From: Oscillospiraceae bacterium
GTDB lineage: Bacteria; Bacillota; Clostridia; Oscillospirales; Ruminococcaceae
Assembly (NCBI GenBank): GCA_017536625.1
Contig: JAFXGY010000032.1
Span: forward strand, 28,997 to 92,996
DNA length: 64,000 nt
Direction of reading: 5' to 3'
The notes beneath the pieces were generated by a model. The model did not search any database and had not been told where the DNA came from. It was given only the letters and a program-made list of their open reading frames with translations. Shown in pieces: positions 58,421 to 64,000 of this stretch (positions are counted from its first letter, which is position 1; each line of letters opens with the position of its first letter). A program made the translations under genes and the position numbers.

Positions 58421-59553
58421 TGGAAAAACTTAAAAACGTTAAATGGAACCATTACCTCAACTACATCGTTGTTGCGGCAGTAACCCTTGTTTTTGCAATT
58501 CTTTCTCTCACCGGAGTTATCGAAAGTTCCGACAAATATCTTCTTGAAAAAGTTGCTATCGCTATCACCCTTGCTGTTTCCCTCAGCATGGTTGTCGGCT
58601 TCCTTGGCGAACTTTCTCTCGGTCACGCCGGATTTATGTGCATCGGCGCATATCTCGGCGGCAAAACCGCGGTTATTCTTGAACCGGTAATCGGCGAATG
58701 GCCCGCTCTTATTGTTTCCCTTCTGGTCGGCGGTATTGTTGCCGCGGTTTTCGGAATGATAATCGGCCTTCCGGCGCTTCGCCTTCGCGGCGACTATCTT
58801 GCGATAGTAACCCTTGCCTTCGGCGAAATTGTCCGTTCGGTTTTCATGAACTCCAGCAAGGAATCCTTCGGCGGTTCCCTTGGCCTTGATACCCCCCGCT
58901 TTGATAAAGATATTCTCTTTGTTATTGCTTTTGTTATGGTTCTTGCAACCCTTGCCGTTACCCAGAACCTTATCCGTTCCAAACACGGCAGAGCCATTAC
59001 CGCCATCCGCGACAACGAAATTGCCGCAAGAGCAACCGGCATTGACGTAACGAAATATAAACTTCTTGTTTTTACCGTTTCTTCCTTCTTCGCAGGAATT
59101 GCCGGCGTTCTTTACAGCTATTCCAACTTCACCGTTCAGAGCACCAAGTTCAGCTATAACTATTCCATCGAAATTCTTGTTATGGTAGTTCTTGGCGGAA
59201 TGGGAAGCATAAACGGCGCTATCATTGCCGCAACCCTTATCACCTTCCTGGATGTTGAGCTCCAGACCATTCTTACCGGTAACCTTGCGGTTCTCCAGGA
59301 TCTTATCTATGCTCTTATCCTTATCGTTCTTGTTATTTATAACAACGCTCCGGCGCTTAAAAACTTCCGTGAGAAATATAATCTTAAAGCCTTTATTAAT
59401 AAATTCAGACCTCACGTTCCTTCCAAACACAAGGACGACGAAGCAAAATGGGACCGCGTTCCCACCAAAATCAAAATGGACGAAGTTCTTTCCGTCGATT
59501 TCCAGACAACTTCTCCCTATACCCCCGATAAACCCGGAAAGGAGGAGAAATAA
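58420..59553 (+). CDS. livM: Branched-chain amino-acid ABC importer permease LivM (377 aa)
   Basis: Ten or so membrane segments with the LivM hallmarks GELSLGHAGFMCIGAYLG and GRAITAIRDNEIAARATGID (EAA-like loop). The C-terminal tail after residue ~315 is long, charged and cytoplasmic (FRPHVPSKHKDDEAKWDRVPTK), about 55 residues more than the core needs. It may contact the ATPases or be dispensable. GGGAGAAAG is the ribosome site inside livH. Confidence 0.93.
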   Translation: MEKLKNVKWNHYLNYIVVAAVTLVFAILSLTGVIESSDKYLLEKVAIAITLAVSLSMVVGFLGELSLGHAGFMCIGAYLGGKTAVILEPVIGEWPALIVSLLVGGIVAAVFGMIIGLPALRLRGDYLAIVTLAFGEIVRSVFMNSSKESFGGSLGLDTPRFDKDILFVIAFVMVLATLAVTQNLIRSKHGRAITAIRDNEIAARATGIDVTKYKLLVFTVSSFFAGIAGVLYSYSNFTVQSTKFSYNYSIEILVMVVLGGMGSINGAIIAATLITFLDVELQTILTGNLAVLQDLIYALILIVLVIYNNAPALKNFREKYNLKAFINKFRPHVPSKHKDDEAKWDRVPTKIKMDEVLSVDFQTTSPYTPDKPGKEEK

Positions 59554-60324
59554 ATGAGCAAGATTGTTCTTAAAACCGAAAACCTCGGAATTTCCTTCGG
59601 CGGACTTAAAGCTGTTCAGAACCTTAACGTCGAAATTAAAGAAGGACAGCTTTACGGACTTGTTGGACCAAACGGCGCAGGAAAAACCACCGTTTTTAAC
59701 ATGATTACCGGCGTTTATAAACCCACCACCGGAAAATTCTGGCTTGACGGCGAGGATCTTACCGGAAAAGGTCAAGAAACCATCAACCACAAAGGCATTG
59801 CGAGAACTTTCCAGAACATCCGCCTTTTCAATAACATGACCGTTATCAGAAACGTAATGGTCGGTCTCCATAACCAGCCGGAATTCAGCTGCGGAGTTAT
59901 CGCAAGCGTTCTCCGCCTTCCGAAACATTTTAAAACCGAGCGTGCAATGCGCGACAGGGCAAAGGAAATTCTTGATATCGTCGGACTTTTGGACGAGCGC
60001 AACAACCTTTCCTGCAACCTTCCTTACGGAAAACAGAGAAAGCTCGAAATTGCCCGCGCTCTTGCAACCAACCCGAAGCTCCTTTGCCTTGACGAACCTG
60101 CCGCCGGCATGAACCCCCACGAAACCGAGGACCTTATGAAAATCGTCCGCAGAATCCGCGACGAATATAACATAACAATTCTCCTCATCGAACACGATAT
60201 GAAATTTGTTTCCGGTCTTTGCGACGAAATTACCGTTCTTAACTTCGGAACTTCCCTTGTTCAGGGACCGCCCGAAGTTGCCCTTAATGACCCGGAAGTA
60301 ATCAAAGCATATATAGGAGGATAA
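59554..60324 (+). CDS. livG: Branched-chain amino-acid ABC importer ATPase LivG (256 aa)
   Basis: Walker A is GPNGAGKTT, the Q-loop region is RTFQNIRLFNNMTVIRNVMVG, the signature LPYGKQRKLEIARAL (LivG type, with YGKQR in place of LSGGQ), Walker B is LLCLDEPAAGMN and the H-loop is LLIEHDMKFV. Length is standard. GGAGGAG lies in the last codons of livM. It pairs with LivF. Confidence 0.95.
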   Translation: MSKIVLKTENLGISFGGLKAVQNLNVEIKEGQLYGLVGPNGAGKTTVFNMITGVYKPTTGKFWLDGEDLTGKGQETINHKGIARTFQNIRLFNNMTVIRNVMVGLHNQPEFSCGVIASVLRLPKHFKTERAMRDRAKEILDIVGLLDERNNLSCNLPYGKQRKLEIARALATNPKLLCLDEPAAGMNPHETEDLMKIVRRIRDEYNITILLIEHDMKFVSGLCDEITVLNFGTSLVQGPPEVALNDPEVIKAYIGG

Positions 60325-60330
60325 CGCAAA

Positions 60331-61041
60331 ATGGCACTTTTGGAAGTTAAAGATCTTGAGGTTTCCTACGGCGTTATCAAAGCTCTTAAAGGAATCAGCT
60401 TTGAAGTTAACGAGGGCGAAATCGTAACCCTTATCGGTGCGAACGGCGCAGGAAAAACCACCACCATGCAGAGCGTTATCGGTCTTATCCCCAAAAAAAG
60501 CGGAACCGTTATTTATGACGGCGAGGATATTACCAAAACCCCCTGCCACAAAATCGTTCATCTTGGAATGTCCCAGGTTCCGGAAGGCAGACGCATTTTC
60601 CAGGAACTTACCGTTTACGAAAACCTTCTTATGGGCGCATATTCCAAGAAAAAGGACGATCATTTTAACGAAGACCTTGAAAAGGTTTACAAACGTTTCC
60701 CCCGCCTTGCGGAAAGAAAGAACCAGATCGCCGGTACTCTTTCCGGCGGCGAACAGCAGATGCTTGCAATGGGCCGCGCTCTTATGTCCCGCCCGAAGCT
60801 TCTGATGCTTGACGAACCTTCCATGGGTCTTTCTCCCCTTCTTGTTGACGAAGTTTTCGACATCATCAAGGACATCAACAAGGACGGAACCACCATTCTT
60901 CTTGTTGAACAGAACGCGGGAAAATCCCTTGCGATTTCCGACAGAGCTTATGTTCTTGAAACCGGAAGCATTGTTCTTTCTGGAACCGGCGAAGAACTTT
61001 CCTCCAGCGAAGAAGTTAAAAAAGCTTATCTCGGCGTTTAA
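60331..61041 (+). CDS. livF: Branched-chain amino-acid ABC importer ATPase LivF (236 aa)
   Basis: Walker A is GANGAGKTT, the LivF-type VPEGRRIFQELTVYENLLMGA follows, the signature is LSGGEQQML, Walker B is LLMLDEPSMGLSPLL and the H-loop is LLVEQNAGKSL. Length is standard (about 235). AGGAGG lies 9 bases upstream of the ATG. It ends the operon; a strong terminator follows. Confidence 0.95.
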   Translation: MALLEVKDLEVSYGVIKALKGISFEVNEGEIVTLIGANGAGKTTTMQSVIGLIPKKSGTVIYDGEDITKTPCHKIVHLGMSQVPEGRRIFQELTVYENLLMGAYSKKKDDHFNEDLEKVYKRFPRLAERKNQIAGTLSGGEQQMLAMGRALMSRPKLLMLDEPSMGLSPLLVDEVFDIIKDINKDGTTILLVEQNAGKSLAISDRAYVLETGSIVLSGTGEELSSSEEVKKAYLGV

Positions 61042-61057
61042 TAAAAACCAAAAAGGA

Positions 61058-61083
61058 AAGGCACCGCAAAGCGGTGCCTTTTT
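61058..61083 (+). terminator. Terminator of the liv operon
   Basis: AAGGCACCGC-aaa-GCGGTGCCTTTTT. Confidence 0.85.
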
Positions 61084-61112
61084 CATATTCCGTTTCCTTT
61101 TGACGCAATCTG

Positions 61113-61141
61113 TTGTAACCGCGGAAAAACTATGCTATACT
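61113..61141 (+). promoter_or_regulatory. Promoter of the 408-aa MFS gene
   Basis: TTGTAA (61113-61118), 17-bp spacer, TATACT (61136-61141). Confidence 0.5.
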
Positions 61142-61171
61142 GTTCCGGTATCAAACTTTAAGAGGTAACTT

Positions 61172-62398
61172 ATGCAGCAAAAACTTTGGACAAAAGATTT
61201 CACCACCATAACCCTCGGAAGCGTTGTTTCCATGCTGGGTAACTCCATTTCCGGCTTTGCCATGAGCCTTTTTGTGCTCGATTATCAGGATTCCACGCTT
61301 CTTTACGCAATATACATCTTTCTTTATACCCTTCCGCAAATTGCGGCACCGGTCATTTCCGGGCCCTTGATGGACCGTTTTTCACGCAGGCGCACGATTT
61401 ATACTCTTGATTTCTGCTCTGCAGTTCTTTATTCCTCCCTCGGAATCATGATTTTGCTCGATGCCTTCAATTTTGGAATTTTTGCAACAGCAACCTTCCT
61501 TATCGGCTGCATCAACAGCATTTATATGGTTGCCTTCGAAAGTTTTTATCCCATGCTTATAACCGAAGGAAATTATTCAAAGGCATATTCCATCTCCGGC
61601 ACTCTCCAGACTATGACTGCCTTCATTCTTCCCCTTGCAACTGTGGCGTATAAAGCTTTCGGGCTTGCTCCTCTGCTTGTTGTGAACTCCGCATTTTTCC
61701 TTCTTGCTGCGGCTTTTGAAACGAGGATTTCCGACGTCGAAGCCATAAGCAAAAGCCCTGCAGCTTCCTACAGCACAAAGGCATATTTCACCGATATGAA
61801 GGACGGCGTGAACTATCTTGTTTCCGAAAAAGGACTTCTCTTCGTCACCCTTTATTTTATGGTAATAAGCCTTGTGGGCGGATGTTCCCAGGTTATTACT
61901 CTTCCATGGTTCAAAGGAAGCTTTGAAAACGGCGAATATCTTTATATGTTCGTTTCCCTTTTCAGCGTTGCGGGCAGAAGCATCGGCGGATTTATTCACT
62001 ATCTGATAAAACTTCCTGCCGCAAAAAAGTTCAGCATAGCGCTTTTCGTTTATGTGACCATCGCTCTTATTGAAGCATTCTATCTTTACGTACCCATTGT
62101 TCCAATGGTTATCGGAAGCTTCCTTATCGGAATTCTCGGCGTGACTTCCTATAACATTCGTGTTTCCGCAACCCAATCCTACGTTCCGAACAATATAAAA
62201 GGGCGGTTCAACGGTGCATTTTTCATGCTTAACACCGTCGGAACCCTTACCGGCGAACTTCTTTCCGGCCTTCTTGCGGAATTTATTCCAATGCGAGCGA
62301 CTCTTACGGTTTTCATGCTGTTTTCTGCCGTTTCCGCACTCGTTATCATCGGCGGAAACAAAAAGCATATTGCGCCGATTTATAACAGAAACGTCTGA
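61172..62398 (+). CDS. MFS transporter, MFS_1/MFS_3-like (408 aa)
   Basis: Twelve hydrophobic segments. The start (FTTITLGSVVSMLGNSISGFAMSLFVLDY) and the loop 2-3 motif GPLMDRFSRRRTIY fit the exporter-like group that includes macrolide-type MefA and siderophore exporters. The second half has a less conserved loop near residue 285. The substrate cannot be given. GAGGTAAC is the ribosome site. It is a single-gene unit with its own promoter and terminator. Confidence 0.82.
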   Translation: MQQKLWTKDFTTITLGSVVSMLGNSISGFAMSLFVLDYQDSTLLYAIYIFLYTLPQIAAPVISGPLMDRFSRRRTIYTLDFCSAVLYSSLGIMILLDAFNFGIFATATFLIGCINSIYMVAFESFYPMLITEGNYSKAYSISGTLQTMTAFILPLATVAYKAFGLAPLLVVNSAFFLLAAAFETRISDVEAISKSPAASYSTKAYFTDMKDGVNYLVSEKGLLFVTLYFMVISLVGGCSQVITLPWFKGSFENGEYLYMFVSLFSVAGRSIGGFIHYLIKLPAAKKFSIALFVYVTIALIEAFYLYVPIVPMVIGSFLIGILGVTSYNIRVSATQSYVPNNIKGRFNGAFFMLNTVGTLTGELLSGLLAEFIPMRATLTVFMLFSAVSALVIIGGNKKHIAPIYNRNV

Positions 62399-62407
62399 TA
62401 AAAAAAT

Positions 62408-62437
62408 AAAAGCCTGCGATTTCGCAGGCTTTTTTAA
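62408..62437. terminator. Bidirectional terminator between MFS gene and aph-like gene
   Basis: AAAAGCCTGCG-attt-CGCAGGCTTTTTT, shared by converging genes. Confidence 0.85.
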
Positions 62438-63232
62438 TCAGAAAAGTTCATCGAGAAGTATGTAATATCTTATTTTTTCATAATCCGGTTCAATTCCAAG
62501 GGCGGAAAAAAGCATTTTTTCTTCATAACCAAAATATGCTTTTCCGCCGTAAGTTCCGTCAAAATTATGCCTAAGGCTCCGAAGGCAAATTGCAATATCC
62601 TGATATCTATCGGCAATTCCCATTCTTCCGATATCGACAAAACCGGAAAATTTGCTGCCATTGATAAAAATATTAGGAAGGCAAAAATCTCCATGGGTAA
62701 GAGCAAAATCCTCCTCCGGACGATTATCGCAAAGCCAGAGAAAAAGCTCTTCAGGGTCCTTAAAACCGTTTTTGCCGAAGGTTTCCGGCTCAGCGTCATT
62801 AACATCAACCAAGCCGTGCTCAACTCTGTATTCCGCGGCAGAAAGCACCGTGCTCAAATTATTTTTCACCGGACAGTCCGAAATATCAATGTTCCAGAGA
62901 AGCTGCATGGAATCCGCAATTACTGAAACAAGGAAATCAGGATTCATCATAAATTCCTCTTCGCAGGACATTTTACCCGGAATTTTCGACATAAGAAGAT
63001 AATCCATGCCGTTTTCTACGTAATGGAAGATACATTCCGGCGCCAAAACCTTATTTTTCAGCCAATTTATCATCTTGTGCTCATTTTCCGTCCATTTTGA
63101 GCAGGGCTGAATTTTGAGCACCATATCATCAAAAATGAGCACGAAAGAATCGGACATACCGATTCCATCCAATGAGAACTTCCTGTCACCGATTATTTCT
63201 TTAATTTTATTAGGCAAAAAAATATCTTTCAT
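62438..63232 (-). CDS. APH(3')-family aminoglycoside phosphotransferase-like protein (264 aa)
   Basis: Kinase-like protein that would phosphorylate the 3'-OH of kanamycin-type aminoglycosides. The ATP-loop region is near DSFVLIFDDMVLKI (Lys39). The catalytic loop is THGDFCLPNIFI with Asp182, followed by GFVDIGRMGIADRYQDIAICLRSL, the APH(3') metal-binding block. The end YYILLDELF is the same as the end of APH(3')-IIIa as I recall it. Length equals the family's 264. It differs from known resistance enzymes, so the phenotype is unproven. It follows the rRNA-tRNA cluster by 56 bases and has a weak ribosome site (GGTGATGCT). Confidence 0.82.
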   Translation of the reverse strand: MKDIFLPNKIKEIIGDRKFSLDGIGMSDSFVLIFDDMVLKIQPCSKWTENEHKMINWLKNKVLAPECIFHYVENGMDYLLMSKIPGKMSCEEEFMMNPDFLVSVIADSMQLLWNIDISDCPVKNNLSTVLSAAEYRVEHGLVDVNDAEPETFGKNGFKDPEELFLWLCDNRPEEDFALTHGDFCLPNIFINGSKFSGFVDIGRMGIADRYQDIAICLRSLRHNFDGTYGGKAYFGYEEKMLFSALGIEPDYEKIRYYILLDELF

Positions 63233-63254
63233 AGCATCACCGATTGAATATATA

Positions 63255-63287
63255 AAAATATACCGCCCATTCGAGCGGTATATTTTT
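63255..63287 (-). terminator. Terminator of the rRNA-tRNA operon
   Basis: AAAAATATACCGC-tcgaatgg-GCGGTATATTTTT on the minus strand, directly after tRNA-Trp and before the aph-like gene. Confidence 0.75.
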
Positions 63288-63288
63288 A

Positions 63289-63362
63289 TGGCAGGGGCAG
63301 AAGGACTCGAACCCTCAACAACGGTTTTGGAGACCGGGATGTTACCATTACACTATGCCCCT
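63289..63362 (-). tRNA. tRNA-Trp (CCA)
   Basis: 74 nt with encoded CCA. Acceptor AGGGGCA/TGCCCCT with discriminator G; anticodon loop CTCCAAA gives CCA; T-arm GAGGG-TTCGAGT-CCTTC. Last tRNA of the rRNA operon. Confidence 0.94.
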
Positions 63363-63379
63363 ATTAAACTATTTAAAAA

Positions 63380-63456
63380 TGGTGGGCCTTTAGGGACTCG
63401 AACCCCAAGCCGACCGGTTATGAGCCGGTTGCTCTGACCAATTGAGCTAAAGGCCC
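63380..63456 (-). tRNA. tRNA-Met or tRNA-Ile2 (CAT)
   Basis: 77 nt with encoded CCA. Acceptor GGGCCTT/AAGGCCC; anticodon loop CTCATAA gives CAT. It is not an initiator, since the acceptor 1-72 is a G-C pair and the anticodon stem (ACCGG/CCGGT) lacks the three G-C pairs. Elongator Met and lysidine-type Ile2 share this loop; sequence alone does not decide. Confidence 0.85.
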
Positions 63457-63471
63457 ATTTTTCTTAGAAAG

Positions 63472-63501
63472 TATCCGGGTGCTCAAAAGAACACCCGGAT
63501 A
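63472..63501 (-). other. Spacer hairpin between tRNA-Asn and tRNA-Met
   Basis: TATCCGGGTG-ttcttttgag-CACCCGGATA. No T run, so likely an RNA-processing stem rather than a terminator. Confidence 0.5.
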
Positions 63502-63502
63502 T

Positions 63503-63578
63503 TGGCTCCCCCTGTCGGGCTCGAACCAACGACCCTGCGGTTAACAGCCGCATGCTCTGCCAACTGAGCTAAGGAGGA
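63503..63578 (-). tRNA. tRNA-Asn (GTT)
   Basis: 76 nt with encoded CCA. Acceptor TCCTCCT/AGGGGGA; anticodon loop CTGTTAA gives GTT; T-arm GTTGG-TTCGAGC-CCGAC. Confidence 0.94.
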
Positions 63579-63586
63579 ATAAGAAG

Positions 63587-63612
63587 ACAGCGCAGTCGTT
63601 TGACTGCGCTGT
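63587..63612 (-). other. Spacer hairpin between 5S and tRNA-Asn
   Basis: ACAGCGCAGTC-aaac-GACTGCGCTGT, in the rRNA operon spacer directly after 5S. No T run; probably a processing stem. Confidence 0.5.
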
Positions 63613-63728
63613 GTCGGCATTGACCTATTTTTCCGGGAGGCTGCCCTCCAAGTATCTTCGGCACGAACGGGCTTAACTACTGTGTTCGGAATGGGAACAG
63701 GTGGATCCCCGCCGTAATAAACACCGAC
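63613..63728 (-). rRNA. 5S rRNA
   Basis: About 116 nt. The terminal stem GTCGGTG/ATGCCGAC, the CCCATTCCGAACACAG loop and the TTAAGCCCG element are characteristic. It lies after the 23S gene in the usual order. Confidence 0.93.
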
Positions 63729-63811
63729 TATTTTCTGAGGAGAACCCTCAAAACTGAAGAAGACGCGCGTGAAAGAACAATCTCAAAAAGAGAGAAAGAT
63801 TTGGCAAAAGG

Positions 63812-64000
63812 TCAAGTCCTCGACCAATTAGTACTCGCAAGCTAAACATGTCACCATGCTTACACATTGAGCCTATCAACCTTGTAGTCTACAAGGGGTC
63901 TTACTTGCTTAAAGCAATGGGATATCTTATCTTGGGAACGGCTTCACGCTTAGATGCCTTCAGCGTTTATCCGATCCGCACATAGCTGCCCAGCTGTGCC
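63812..64000 (-). rRNA. 23S rRNA, 3' end (partial)
   Basis: The minus strand ends GTACTAATTGGTCGAGGACT then TGACC, the usual 3' terminus of Firmicute 23S, and includes CTAAGCGTGAAGCC-like conserved sequence. The gene continues past the right edge. The ~80-base spacer to 5S holds no tRNA. Confidence 0.93.

Noticed and set aside
58327-61086. A 919-codon open frame antisense to livM, livG and livF
   Set aside because: It spans three well-identified genes of the opposite strand and has no recognisable domain.

Overview
The window looks like chromosomal DNA of an uncultured-type anaerobic Firmicute of class Clostridia, most likely from a gut or rumen community (Oscillospirales-like). The grounds are strong GGAGG ribosome sites, many TTG starts, class B sortases, Cys-anchored lipoproteins, dockerin modules, pyruvate phosphate dikinase, a EutS/EutP microcompartment locus, single-chain L-serine dehydratase and glmU-prs synteny. 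No plasmid, phage, transposase or CRISPR signature was found. Layout, left half: 1-1604 is the 5' half of a ygfK-like oxidoreductase. 1.9-4.1 kb holds three paralogous lipoproteins on the minus strand, separated by copies of a ~190-bp terminal-inverted-repeat element. 4.6-6.9 kb is a patatin-like lipase plus an orphan TAXI receptor. 7.0-10.8 kb is a three-gene lipoprotein operon. 11-13 kb has an XRE regulator pair, a GNAT and a zinc-ribbon protein. 13.0-16.2 kb is a self-contained importer operon (Crp/Fnr regulator, binding protein, permease, ATPase) whose promoter carries a palindrome over the -10. 16.3-23.8 kb contains a GNAT-like gene, AlaX, an SDR/BlaI-like/FakA-fragment set, two zinc-ribbon membrane proteins, yebC with a duplicated 3' end flanking a small membrane protein gene, and a putative manganese exporter. 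24.0-25.3 kb is a mini microcompartment locus (two EutS-like shell proteins and EutP). Right half: 25.5-34.9 kb is one ~3118-residue secreted subtilisin-like protease with two dockerins and a cohesin-like module. 35.5-36.6 kb has tRNA-Ala, a damaged tRNA-like copy and a class B sortase. 36.9-40.4 kb is a four-gene operon (E2-like acyltransferase, MFS, GDPD, YbaK). 40.4-48.8 kb has sdaA, degV, greA, a flavodoxin, a second sortase, a CBS protein, and glmU-prs with a degenerate GlmU uridylyltransferase motif. 49.0-54.6 kb has ppdK, a Cthe_2159-like beta-helix lipoprotein and gldA. 54.7-56.0 kb is an acyltransferase with a zinc ribbon. 56.3-61.0 kb is a complete livJHMGF importer. 61.2-63.2 kb has an MFS protein and an APH(3')-like kinase. 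63.3-64.0 kb is the end of an rRNA operon on the minus strand (23S 3' end, 5S, tRNA-Asn, tRNA-Met/Ile2, tRNA-Trp). How the genes fit: the window mixes housekeeping functions (greA, prs, ppdK, yebC, rRNA/tRNA) with a cell-surface and extracellular set (giant protease, beta-helix lipoprotein, sortases, eight small lipoproteins) and amino-acid use (liv importer, L-serine dehydratase, protease), which fits a peptide- and amino-acid-using gut anaerobe. Most genes sit in one- to five-gene units closed by clear hairpin terminators, several of them shared by convergent genes.
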